Under the pieces are notes generated by a model that searched no databases, was not told where the DNA came from, and worked only from the letters and a program-made list of their open reading frames with translations. A stretch of DNA of 64,000 nucleotides from Gilvimarinus algae (GTDB taxonomy: Bacteria > Pseudomonadota > Gammaproteobacteria > Pseudomonadales > Cellvibrionaceae), in NCBI RefSeq assembly GCF_030518215.1, contig NZ_JAULRT010000060.1, positions 398,212 through 462,211 of the forward strand, read 5' to 3'. How positions within the stretch are numbered: position 1 is the first letter of the stretch; each line of letters opens with the position of its first letter. Position numbers and translations under genes: made by a program. Shown piece after piece: positions 9,242-18,526 of this stretch.

Positions 9242-10510
9242 CTACTGGCCGGTGACCATTTTTTGGCGACGCTCCGACAGTGCTTGCAGGGAATCGCGAA
9301 TAATGCCGAGCCCTTCATGCAACAGATCTTCTTCAATCAGTAGTGAGGGCAAGAACTTTAACACCTGATCGTCAGCGCCAGAGGTCTCAATCACCATGCC
9401 TCGGGTAAAGGCTTCAGCGGATGTGTCACTGGCGACACCCGGCGACATTTCCAGGCCCCAGATCATGCCCAGACCGCGCACCTTGGGTTCAAACTCGGGA
9501 AACTCACCGGCGATTTTTTTCAATTCTTCGCGGATCAGTTTGCCTTTGTATTCGACGGCTTTGGACAAGTCGTCATTATCCCAGAAACTGAGCGCCTGGG
9601 TGGCGGCGATAAACGCGAGGTTGTTGCCACGGAAGGTGCCGGTGTGCTCACCCGGTTGCCACTGATCCAGCTCGGGACGCATCAGCAGCAGGGCCATGGG
9701 CAGCCCGCCACCGATGGATTTGGACAGAGTGACCATGTCGGGGTGGATGCCCGCGCGCTCAAAGCTAAAAAAGGTGCCTGTGCGACCGTTGCCAACCTGG
9801 ATGTCATCAATGATCAGCAAAATATCGAATTCGCGACACAGTTGCTCCAGTTTTTTCAGCCACTCTATACGGGCGACATTGACACCACCTTCACCCTGGA
9901 CGGTTTCAACGATGATGGCGGCTGGCAAATCCACGCCGCTGCTGCCGTCGGAAAGAAACTTCCGCAAGTAGTCAATGGTGTCCACGTCTTCGCCGAGAAA
10001 GCCGTCGAAGGGCATAAACGCGGTATTGCTGCGTGAGCCGTAAGACTCGTCTTTGTAAAAATAATTGCCGGTGGCGGCGAGAGCGCCCATGGTCAGGCCG
10101 TGATAGCCATTGGTAAAAGCAATGACGTTGGAGCGACGCTTGACCATGCGCGCGAGCTTGAGTGCGGTTTCAACAGCGTTGGTGCCGGTGGGTCCGGTGA
10201 ACTGAACTTTGTACTGAAGGTTGCGCGGTGCGAGAATGGTGTCGCGGAACTTTTGTAAAAAGCTGCGCTTGGCAATGGTGGCTTTGTCCAGACCGTGAAC
10301 AATACCATTGTGCTGCAGGTGCTCGATCAGGGCCTCGGTGATCATCGGGTGGTTGTGGCCGTAGTTCAAAACACCAGCGCCGGCAAAGAAGTCAATGTAG
10401 CGGGTACCGTTTTCGTCGAACAGCTCTGAGCCCTTGGCGACATCGAAGACCGTGGGGAAAGAACGCACATAGCCGCGCACTTCAGATTCCATTTCTTCAA
10501 AAATTCTCAT
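9242..10510 (-). CDS. ectB: Diaminobutyrate-2-oxoglutarate transaminase EctB
   Basis: PLP-dependent class III aminotransferase that converts L-aspartate semialdehyde to L-2,4-diaminobutyrate, the first committed step to ectoine. 422 residues, normal length. PLP-site features: GPTGTNAVETALK (106-118), DDIQVGNGRTG (235-245) and the Schiff-base Lys264 in SKSIGGG. The start at 10510 (MRIFEEMESEVR) matches the family N-terminus; the upstream extension to 10588 is not conserved-looking. Neither ectA nor ectC is adjacent: ectB is first in a two-gene unit with aspartate kinase. Diaminobutyrate also feeds siderophores and 1,3-diaminopropane, so the end product here is open. Confidence 0.93.
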   Translation of the reverse strand: MRIFEEMESEVRGYVRSFPTVFDVAKGSELFDENGTRYIDFFAGAGVLNYGHNHPMITEALIEHLQHNGIVHGLDKATIAKRSFLQKFRDTILAPRNLQYKVQFTGPTGTNAVETALKLARMVKRRSNVIAFTNGYHGLTMGALAATGNYFYKDESYGSRSNTAFMPFDGFLGEDVDTIDYLRKFLSDGSSGVDLPAAIIVETVQGEGGVNVARIEWLKKLEQLCREFDILLIIDDIQVGNGRTGTFFSFERAGIHPDMVTLSKSIGGGLPMALLLMRPELDQWQPGEHTGTFRGNNLAFIAATQALSFWDNDDLSKAVEYKGKLIREELKKIAGEFPEFEPKVRGLGMIWGLEMSPGVASDTSAEAFTRGMVIETSGADDQVLKFLPSLLIEEDLLHEGLGIIRDSLQALSERRQKMVTGQ

Positions 10511-10874
10511 GTTCGTCTCCAGCTGAAGGTTAATTGTCTGCCGTTGCCGGCCTGTCTGTCGCTGCGGGCGCAAAGCGGAGCAACCCAAAAGGGGCGGCGC
10601 CCCGAGTAGCCGTTCTGAAACGGTCGCCTGGACGACCGGCTATGTCAAAACGCCAAAACAAGTGGCGTTACATACGTTGACGACGCAATCCGGATGAGGG
10701 AAAGGTCACTTGATCGGGGTTGAACGGCGCCTGTAGCGGGCGGGTCAGTGGCCCTTGTCGAGGGGCTAATGATAACAAGGGTAGCGGAGAATGCCTAATA
10801 AGCGCCCGCGCGCCAATGACCAGAGGGGTCGGAAACGGTACACTGAGCGCTACTCAATATTGATTGAATTGCGT
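10511..10874. other. Divergent ectB / yigZ intergenic region with several inverted repeats
   Basis: No protein gene seen. On the ectB leader side are GGGGC-N3-GCCCC (10591-10603), followed on the minus strand by TTTT, so it is a possible weak attenuator. CGGTCG-N6-CGACCG lies at 10621-10638 and AACGCCA-N7-TGGCGTT at 10649-10669; these could be operators. No recognised riboswitch. Confidence 0.4.
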
Positions 10875-11489
10875 ATGAAACAAGCCTATCGCGCCATTGC
10901 TGACAAGGCCGAATATGTTCACGAGGAAAAGCGCAGCACCTTTACGGCACTGCTGCATCCGGTGCGTTCGCGCGAAGAGGCCATGGCCACCTTGCAGGCT
11001 ATTCGGCTGAACCGGCCCGGGGCCAGCCATTATTGCTGGGCCTATGTGCTGGGCGACGCCTTGCAGCCGCAGGCAGCGGCCTTTAACGACGACGGCGAGC
11101 CCTCGGGCACCGCCGGGCGGCCGATGCTCAATGTACTCATGCACCGCGAGGCAGGCGATTGCTTCGCAGTGGTGGTGCGTTTTTTTGGTGGCGTTAAACT
11201 CGGTGCCGGTGGCCTCGTGCGCGCCTACGGCGCTGCAGTGTCCGGCGCGCTCGATCAAGCCCGCTGGTATTCGGTGGAGCCTCTTGCCACGGTGCGGATT
11301 GCGACCGCTTTTGCCAACGAGCAAAAAGTCAGACACTTTTTGCAGGTTCAGGGCGCGGATCACGTGCAAGCCGCTTACGGCGAAAGGGTCGAGATTACCG
11401 CTAGGGTGGCCGAGCAGCAGTGCGAGGCAATGGCCGAAGCGCTCGCACACCTGACCTCGGGTCAGGCCAAAATGGTTGTTGATTCATAG
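10875..11489 (+). CDS. yigZ: YigZ/IMPACT family protein
   Basis: 204 residues from the ATG at 10875, the same length as E. coli YigZ; a longer frame from 10791 adds a basic stretch without family similarity. The N-terminal UPF0029/Impact domain shows the signature FNDDGEPSGTAGRPML (about 78-93) and VVVRFFGGVKLGAGGLVRAYG. A C-terminal ferredoxin-like DUF1949 domain follows. Cytoplasmic; the exact role is not settled, though eukaryotic IMPACT binds the translation regulator GCN1. Divergent from ectB. Confidence 0.9.
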   Translation: MKQAYRAIADKAEYVHEEKRSTFTALLHPVRSREEAMATLQAIRLNRPGASHYCWAYVLGDALQPQAAAFNDDGEPSGTAGRPMLNVLMHREAGDCFAVVVRFFGGVKLGAGGLVRAYGAAVSGALDQARWYSVEPLATVRIATAFANEQKVRHFLQVQGADHVQAAYGERVEITARVAEQQCEAMAEALAHLTSGQAKMVVDS

Positions 11490-11723
11490 CCTAGGGCAAT
11501 CCCCAAAAACCGCAGATCACATCGGGGCCTTTGCAAAGCGCTGGCAGCGAGTGGACGGTCTTGCGCGGCAATTGTAAAAAACGGTAGGTAAAACACGAAA
11601 AAAGCGTTACATTTGACATATTATCGTCACAGTTTACAGACAAAGTAAGACAAGCACCACGTCAGTGGTTGTGCTCTGCCAGTAGCGGAAAGCGTGAAGC
11701 AACCGCGATGACAGGAGGTGTCG

Positions 11724-12284
<561 letters not shown>

Positions 12285-12353
12285 CCCCGCCACGCGCTAG
12301 AATCGCAAGCTCAATGATTCACTCGCCCATCTTCTGGACGCCGGGGTTGCTCT

Positions 12354-13295
12354 ATGACACACATTTCTCGCAGACAGTGGCTCAAGGGCGCTGGCGCCCT
12401 GGCAGCAGGCGCTGCTCTGGGCGGCTGGTGGCCGGCCCGCGCTGCCGACAATTTTCACTTTGATATTTCGCTGGCGCAGTGGTCGCTCAACAAAGCGTTT
12501 TTTGATCGCTCGCTAAGCCCACTGGATTTTCCCGCTGTGGCGCGCACCAGCTTCGACATCGGTGCCATTGAATACGTCAACCAGTTTTTTATGGATAAGG
12601 CCCGCGATAAAGCGTTCCTGCAGGATCTTAAAGCTCGCGCCGCCGATCACAACGTTCGGAGCCTGCTGATCATGGTGGACGGCGAGGGCGATTTGTCCAC
12701 GGTCGATGAAACCCGCCGCAAGCAATCAGTGGAGAATCACTACAAATGGGTGGAAGCGGCCAGTGAGTTGGGCTGTCACAGTATCCGTGTGAATCTGCAC
12801 GGCGCCGGCAGTGCCGAGGATTGGCACCGCGCTTCAGTGGCCAGCCTGCGTGAGTTGGCCGAGTTCTCCAAGCCGCTTGATGTTGCCATTTTGGTGGAGA
12901 ACCACGGCGGGTTTTCCTCTCATGGCGCCATGCTCGCCTCGGTATTGAAAGAGGCCGACAGTGCCTATTGCGGCTCTATGCCGGATTTTGGCAACTTCTG
13001 TTATCAGCGCGCCAGTGGCGATTTGTGGGATTCACCCTGCGTCAAGCAATACGACATTTACCAGGGAGTGGCGGATCTCATGCCCTACGCCGGCGCCGTG
13101 AGTGCCAAGGCGTTTCGGTTTGATGAGGCGGGCAATGAAACGGATATCGATTACCTGCGTATTTTTAAGTTGATCAAGGCGGCGGGCTACTCCGGTTATG
13201 TGGGCATTGAATACGAAGGGCACGACCTGCCGGCCGACGAGGGCATTCGCAAAACCAAGGCGCTGCTTGAACGTGTCAGGGCGCAGCTGGCTTAG
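12354..13295 (+). CDS. Tat-exported sugar phosphate isomerase/epimerase-like TIM-barrel protein
   Basis: 313 residues. The N-terminus has a twin-arginine signal (SRRQWLKGAG, Arg6-Arg7) with a hydrophobic Ala/Gly-rich core and a cleavage region near ARA (about residue 30). The rest resembles the xylose-isomerase-like TIM barrel (AP endonuclease family 2): ENHGGFSSHG, MPDFGNF and YVGIEYEGHDL carry metal-ligand-type residues. Tat export implies a folded, probably metal-bound enzyme in the periplasm. Substrate not predictable. The 3' end overlaps the next, opposite gene by 20 bp. Confidence 0.82.
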   Translation: MTHISRRQWLKGAGALAAGAALGGWWPARAADNFHFDISLAQWSLNKAFFDRSLSPLDFPAVARTSFDIGAIEYVNQFFMDKARDKAFLQDLKARAADHNVRSLLIMVDGEGDLSTVDETRRKQSVENHYKWVEAASELGCHSIRVNLHGAGSAEDWHRASVASLRELAEFSKPLDVAILVENHGGFSSHGAMLASVLKEADSAYCGSMPDFGNFCYQRASGDLWDSPCVKQYDIYQGVADLMPYAGAVSAKAFRFDEAGNETDIDYLRIFKLIKAAGYSGYVGIEYEGHDLPADEGIRKTKALLERVRAQLA

Positions 13296-14196
13296 AGCCG
13301 ACCTTAGGCCCCAGCCGCTGCCAATTGCTGACCTGGTCGTTGTAGAAACCGCATTCCTGATAGGCCCTGACAATGGTGCCTTTACTGCGCAGCAACGCCA
13401 GCCCTTTTTCCAGTGCGCTGTAGTAGGCGCTTCCCAGCGGGTGTCGGCGGCTGACAATCCAGTGTCGCGTGCCGTCCAGAGCCACCTTAAAGCCGGGCAG
13501 GGGTAGTAGCTGCCCCTCTGGCGTGTCTATGCTCATATCTCTCTCTCGCTGAAAGGGGGCGAGGGTAATGTCCGCCCGCTCGGCGGCAAGCATGCGCACC
13601 ATGGACACCCAGCTGTTGGTGAAGTAGAGACGCTCAAAGCCCAGAGATCGCAAGGTGGCGATGTCTGTTTTCCAGTCCGGGCTGGTGACTACCCTAAGTT
13701 GCCTCAGGCTATCGGCGTCGGCGTTTATGGCCCGACGGTTATGCGCTGCCGTATAAAGGCCGACGGTAAACTCGCCATGGCGAACCACGGCAGAGCTGGT
13801 GTACAACTCGCCATCCAATGGCGTTATATCGCTGCGCCAGACCAGAGCCCCCGAGCCGATTAACTCGCCGCTGGCCACCTGGTGAAGGGTGCGCCGGTAG
13901 GTTTGCTCGGGCACTATGTCCAGGCGCTGATCAAAGCCGCCGAGTAGCAAAGCTTGCTGGAGCAAAACCAGCTCAATTACATCGCGCCGCGCGCCCTTGC
14001 CATCGTAATGGTGAATCTGCCCAATAGCTCTGCCTGCGACAAAGCGCCGGTAATCGGCGAGGATGTCGGGCGTCACTGTAACTCTGATCGGTACAGTCTG
14101 CGCCTGGCCCAAGGGGCTGAAGGCAAGTGTCAGCACGATCAGTAGCCCGCAAAAAACGCGGTAAACAAAGGCCGTTGTACTGGACAAGAGCGGCAC
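13276..14196 (-). CDS. Periplasmic substrate-binding-protein-like protein, paralog 1
   Basis: 306 residues from a GTG at 14196; no ATG is available. A hydrophobic signal segment (about 12-33) ends at GQAQT. The mature part resembles extracellular solute-binding domains of the family-3 type (WVSMVRMLAAERADITLAP, GTRHWIVSRRHPLG). It is clearly paralogous to 18520-19488: both share RRDVxELxLLQQALxLGGF, YRR, SMVRML and RHWxVSRxHP, and similar C-termini. No ABC permease is adjacent, so uptake is doubtful; it may be a sensor or orphan binding protein. Confidence 0.72.
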   Translation of the reverse strand: MPLLSSTTAFVYRVFCGLLIVLTLAFSPLGQAQTVPIRVTVTPDILADYRRFVAGRAIGQIHHYDGKGARRDVIELVLLQQALLLGGFDQRLDIVPEQTYRRTLHQVASGELIGSGALVWRSDITPLDGELYTSSAVVRHGEFTVGLYTAAHNRRAINADADSLRQLRVVTSPDWKTDIATLRSLGFERLYFTNSWVSMVRMLAAERADITLAPFQRERDMSIDTPEGQLLPLPGFKVALDGTRHWIVSRRHPLGSAYYSALEKGLALLRSKGTIVRAYQECGFYNDQVSNWQRLGPKVGSKPAAP

Positions 14197-14366
14197 CTGC
14201 GTCGTTGGTGACCCTCGCTTGCAGGGCCCAATGTGGTTTTTCTAAGTGTGGCTGCTGGCGGTGATTTTTGCCACAGAGCGCGCTGTCCCGACCTACAGGT
14301 GACGGGGTTTTTGGGTGGGACTCAGGAGTATCAGTGTTTTGTTTTCGGGCGCGGCGCTCGGGCGGC

Positions 14367-14723
14367 TCAGCGATAGACGACTTGTCCGCGATAAATGCGC
14401 GCCGGCCGGCTGCTGTGTTCATCGTCGCTGGATTTCGCCGGAGGCACTTCTTTCAGGCTGACCTGGCCCCGGTAGACTTTCACCTGGCTTTTGGGGCTTG
14501 GCGCCGGTTCGGGGCTGTCGAGGCGCGCCACCCAGGGCTCGCCCGCCAACTGCATCAGCTCTTTTATCAGCGCACGAGTCACTGTGTTTGCACCGTCGTG
14601 ATAGTGATCGGCGAGCTCGGCCAACACGTCCGGGTTGGCTAGCTTGATGCCCGGCTTGAGAGTGGAGGGTACACGCCGGCGCAGTTCAAGAACCAGATCG
14701 ATCATGGGTTTGCTGTACTGCAT
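14367..14723 (-). CDS. Conserved-looking small protein of unknown function
   Basis: 118 residues from the ATG at 14723 (MQYSKPMIDLVLELRRRVP). No signal peptide or membrane segment. The C-terminal half carries the pair VKVYRGQVSL and ARIYRGQVVYR, a repeated YRGQV motif separated by about 28 residues. The N-terminal half is helical and acidic (DVLAELADHYHDGANTVTRALIKELMQLAG). A longer frame from 14921 exists but the extension looks non-coding. I do not recognise the function. It lies between the first binding-protein-like gene and the large heme lipoprotein. Confidence 0.6.
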   Translation of the reverse strand: MQYSKPMIDLVLELRRRVPSTLKPGIKLANPDVLAELADHYHDGANTVTRALIKELMQLAGEPWVARLDSPEPAPSPKSQVKVYRGQVSLKEVPPAKSSDDEHSSRPARIYRGQVVYR

Positions 14724-14929
14724 AGGGTGGATTCCTGTAGTGAGTGCAGGTAAAAGCTGTTGAAGCAAAATGCCAGCCAAAACGCAAGCGGCGCGGACAA
14801 AGGTCCCGGAGGCGACAGCATGCCTTTGCTGCCCCGATCTGGGGCGTCTGCCCGGGGACGCGTCTACAATAGGTGCAGAGGGTAAAGTTGGGCCTAAAGT
14901 CGTATTGAGGTTTAAAAACACTACTTTAC

Positions 14930-14957
14930 TTGCGCCATTAGGGCGCTACCGTATACT
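14930..14957 (+). promoter_or_regulatory. Putative promoter of the heme lipoprotein gene
   Basis: TTGCGC (14930-14935), a 16-bp spacer and TATACT (14952-14957). The spacer overlaps an inverted repeat GCGCC-ATTAG-GGCGC (14932-14946), a possible operator. The rest of 14724-14929 shows nothing recognisable. Confidence 0.45.
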
Positions 14958-15028
14958 CCGACTGCGCTGTAATCGGTTTTATTGAGCCGTGCTGTGCCCA
15001 TTGCTTCTGAGCCATAACGATAATTGTG

Positions 15029-18000
15029 ATGCCTATGTTGAAAAAAACTCTCGGCGCCCGTGGTGCCTCGCGCTGTTTCCAGATGTCCCTGCTTGCCCTC
15101 TCGGTTGCTCTGGCAGCCTGCTCCAAAGACGAGGCCGTTCAGACGCCAGAGGCTCCGGCGGCAAGGCCCGCGAGTGCGCCTGAGCCAAAGCCTGCACCCA
15201 AGGTCATCGAAGTGAGTGATACGGATGCGGCAAAGCAGGCTGCACGCATCCAGTCCCAGGTAAATCTGGAGCTTGCCGAGGGCGTGGCCATGGACTTATG
15301 GGCCTCGGAAAAGCTGCTGGCAGACCCGGTGGCGCTGAGCATGGATTACCAGGGCAACGCCTGGGTGGCGATTACCCACCGCTCTAACAATTCAGAATTT
15401 GATATCCGCCCCTACCCGCATTGGCAAACGCCCTCGCAGGCCATGGTCACGGTCGAAGATCGCCGCGCCTTTCTGCGCGACTACTTTGCCGAAGAGAAAA
15501 ACCTGACCGCTGAGGATGTGCCGGATCGCAACAAAGACGGCGTGCATGACTGGCGCGATCTGGCCGTGGTGAAGGAAGAGGTGCTCAAAATCAGCGATCT
15601 CAGTGGCGACGGCCATGCCGACCGAGCTCAGACGTTTCTGGAAGATTTCAACAGTGAGGTTACCGACGTGCTCGGCGGTATTTACTACCACAACGAGCGC
15701 GACGAATTGTTTCTGGGGGTGGCGCCCAGCGCCTGGCGAGTGAAGGACACTGACGGCGATGGCAGCGCCGATGAAAATCATAAGCTCTCCGACGGTTTTG
15801 GTGTGCACATCGGCTTTAGCGGCCACGGCATGTCCGGCGTAACTCTGGGGCCGGACGGTCGCATTTACTACGGCATTGGCGATGTCGGTGCGAACATCAC
15901 CGATAACGACGGCAACCAGTACCCGCACCCCAACCGCGGTGTGGTGGTGCGCAGTGAGCCAGACGGCAGCAACTTTGAAGTCTTTGCCTATGGGGTGCGC
16001 AACACCCACGAATTTACCTTCGATAAATACGGCAATCTGATCAGTGTCGACAACGACGGCGATCACCCGGGCGAGTACGAACGCATCGTCTATCTGGTGG
16101 ATGGCTCCGACAGTGGTTGGCGCATCAACTGGCAGTTTGGCAAGTACACCGACCCCAAAAACAACGAATACAAAGTGTGGATGGATGAAGACTTCTACAA
16201 GCCGCGCTTTGACGGTCAGGCCGCCCATATCCTGCCGCCCGTAGCGCCCTACCACGCCGGGCCGACCGGTATGGTGTATCACCCGGGCACCGGCTTGTCC
16301 GAGCGCTGGAAAGACCATTTCTTTATTGTCGAGTACACCGGCAGCGGTCCGCGCTCCGGCATCAATGCCTTTACGTTAAAGCCGAGCGGTGCCGGGTTTG
16401 AACTCGATAGCGACGAAAAATTGATGCGCGGCGTGCAGAGCACGGGGCTCGATATGGGGCCCGATGGCGCACTCTACACCAGCGATTGGATTGAGGGTTG
16501 GCAGCGCAACGGCAACGGCCGCATCTGGAAGCTGGACACGCCTGAAGCCGCCGACAGCGCTGAGCGCGCCGAGGTGCAGGCGTTGCTGCAAGAAGATTTG
16601 TCCACCCGTGAAGCGGCCTCGCTGGTCAGTCTTCTGGGTCATGCCGATATGCGCGTGCGCTCGCGCGCCCAGTTCGAATTGGTCAGTCGCGATGACAGAG
16701 CCAGCCTTATCGGTGCACTGGACGAGGACAACCAAATGACCCGGGTACACGCTATCTGGGGCATCGGTCAGTTCGCCAGGCAGGATCCGGCCGCTGCACA
16801 GCCGCTGCTGGCCCTGCTGCAAGACGAGGATGCGGAGATTCGCGCGCAGGCGGCCAAAGTCATAGGCGATGCCGCCTACCCCGAGGCGGCCGATGCTCTG
16901 ATTGGCAATCTTGAACACAGTAGTGCCCGTGTGCGTTTCTTTGCCACTCAGGCGCTGGGTCGTCTCGGCCAGAGCGGGGCGAGTGCCCCCATCATCGCCA
17001 TGTTGGAGCGCAATAACGATCAGGATGTTTACCTGCGCCAAGCCGGTGCTATCGCCCTGGCCCGAATCGGTGACGAGTCGGCGCTGGCCGCGCTTGCCGA
17101 ACACGCCTCCGAGGCGGTGCGCATTGCCGCCGTGGTGGCGCTGGGTCGCCTGGCGAGCCCCGAGCTGGCGGCGTTTCTCGATGACGACAGCCAGTTCGTG
17201 GTGACCAATGCCGCCCGCGCCATAAACGACGACCTGTTTGTCGATGAGGCGCTACCGGCGCTCGCCGAGCTTTTGGGGAGGACACCTCATAGCAACGAGA
17301 CACTGCTGCGCCGTGTAATTAATGCCAATGCCTTTGTCGCCGGCAAAGCGGAAGCCGAGCGCCTGGCACGCTACGCCGCCGATACCTCGGCTGCGCCGGC
17401 GCTGCGCGCCGAGGCGCTTGAGGCGTTGACCTATTGGGAAAATCCCTCGGTGTTTGACCGCGTCAGCGGCCGCTACCGCGGCGAGCGTAAGGGCGACCCA
17501 GCGGTGGCGCGCCAGGTGTTGGCGGATGTGTATCCCGCCCTGCTGCAGGACGCCCACAGCGACGTTCGGGTGGCCGCGGTCAACGCGCTGGGCACACTGG
17601 CCTTTGCCGATGCCACCGAGCGTTTGGTGGCATCGGCCAAAGGTGACAGCGATGGCCAGGTGCGGCTGACTGCGCTCAACAATCTGCATAAGCTCGGTCA
17701 CAGCGATATGCAGGCCGTGGTCTATGGCGCGCTGAACGATAAAGACCAGGATGTGCGCATGGCGGCCCTGGCCATAGTGCCGGATTTGGATATTCCCACC
17801 GAAACCAAGGTGGACATGCACACCATCCTGTTGGCTGAGGGCTCCGTGGGCGAGCAGCAGGCTGCCTATCAATCGCTGGCAAACATCAAGGCGCCCGAGG
17901 CTTATCAGGTACTGGCCGAGCAAATGCGCAAGCTGATGGCCGGTGACATAGCGCCGGAGGTGAAGTTGGAGCTGGTCAATGCCGCCGAGGCCGCCGGCCA

Positions 18001-18526
18001 GGCGCAGCTGACCCAGTTACTGGCAGACTATGAGGCGGCAAAAGACCAAGATGACCCGCTGTCGCTCTACGCTGAGGCACTCAAAGGCGGCGATGCGCGA
18101 AGTGGCTTTGCCCTGTTCAGTTACAACAGCACCGCCCAGTGTGTGCGCTGCCATGTGATTGGTCCGCGCGGTAGCAAGGTTGGGCCGGAGCTGACGGACA
18201 TAGGTTTGCTCCTGTCGCGCGAACAACTGCTGGAGGCCATGGTGGCCCCCGGTGCTCGCATCGCCCCCGGTTACGGTCGCACCACGGTAACCCTGAGCGA
18301 TGGTTCACAAGTTGACGGACTCTTTGCCGCCGAGACCGAGAAGACCATTACGGTGCAGAGCAACGACGGCAAGTCCCACGAGATTAATCGCAGCGATATC
18401 GTCGAGCAGAGCTACTCGCCATCCGGTATGCCGCCTATGGGGCTGCTATTGGATAAAGGTCAGCTGCGCGATCTGGTGGAATACCTACATCTTCAGCGCG
18501 GTCAGCAAAAAGCGGAAACTCACTGA
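15029..18526 (+). CDS. PVC-type heme-binding lipoprotein: dehydrogenase-like propeller, HEAT repeats, cytochrome c domain
   Basis: About 1165 residues. Lipoprotein signal with lipobox ALAAC (Cys31), then an Ala/Pro/Lys-rich linker. Residues ~75-500 resemble the beta-propeller membrane-bound dehydrogenase domain common in Planctomycetes/Verrucomicrobia, with Ca-binding-like loops DRNKDGVHD, LSGDGHAD and DTDGDGSAD. Residues ~515-1010 are HEAT-like helical repeats (many VRxxAAxALGxL units). The C-terminal ~130 residues are the heme domain, with CVRCH near 1038. Such proteins are thought to oxidise sugars or related compounds and pass electrons to cytochromes; no substrate is established. The start (GTG 15026, ATG 15029 or ATG 15035) is unresolved. 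Ends 7 bp into the next, opposite gene. Confidence 0.86.
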   Translation: MPMLKKTLGARGASRCFQMSLLALSVALAACSKDEAVQTPEAPAARPASAPEPKPAPKVIEVSDTDAAKQAARIQSQVNLELAEGVAMDLWASEKLLADPVALSMDYQGNAWVAITHRSNNSEFDIRPYPHWQTPSQAMVTVEDRRAFLRDYFAEEKNLTAEDVPDRNKDGVHDWRDLAVVKEEVLKISDLSGDGHADRAQTFLEDFNSEVTDVLGGIYYHNERDELFLGVAPSAWRVKDTDGDGSADENHKLSDGFGVHIGFSGHGMSGVTLGPDGRIYYGIGDVGANITDNDGNQYPHPNRGVVVRSEPDGSNFEVFAYGVRNTHEFTFDKYGNLISVDNDGDHPGEYERIVYLVDGSDSGWRINWQFGKYTDPKNNEYKVWMDEDFYKPRFDGQAAHILPPVAPYHAGPTGMVYHPGTGLSERWKDHFFIVEYTGSGPRSGINAFTLKPSGAGFELDSDEKLMRGVQSTGLDMGPDGALYTSDWIEGWQRNGNGRIWKLDTPEAADSAERAEVQALLQEDLSTREAASLVSLLGHADMRVRSRAQFELVSRDDRASLIGALDEDNQMTRVHAIWGIGQFARQDPAAAQPLLALLQDEDAEIRAQAAKVIGDAAYPEAADALIGNLEHSSARVRFFATQALGRLGQSGASAPIIAMLERNNDQDVYLRQAGAIALARIGDESALAALAEHASEAVRIAAVVALGRLASPELAAFLDDDSQFVVTNAARAINDDLFVDEALPALAELLGRTPHSNETLLRRVINANAFVAGKAEAERLARYAADTSAAPALRAEALEALTYWENPSVFDRVSGRYRGERKGDPAVARQVLADVYPALLQDAHSDVRVAAVNALGTLAFADATERLVASAKGDSDGQVRLTALNNLHKLGHSDMQAVVYGALNDKDQDVRMAALAIVPDLDIPTETKVDMHTILLAEGSVGEQQAAYQSLANIKAPEAYQVLAEQMRKLMAGDIAPEVKLELVNAAEAAGQAQLTQLLADYEAAKDQDDPLSLYAEALKGGDARSGFALFSYNSTAQCVRCHVIGPRGSKVGPELTDIGLLLSREQLLEAMVAPGARIAPGYGRTTVTLSDGSQVDGLFAAETEKTITVQSNDGKSHEINRSDIVEQSYSPSGMPPMGLLLDKGQLRDLVEYLHLQRGQQKAETH

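Noticed and set aside
11613-11641. TTGACA as a promoter of the HNH gene
   Set aside because: No acceptable -10 at 16-18 bp; left out of the feature list.
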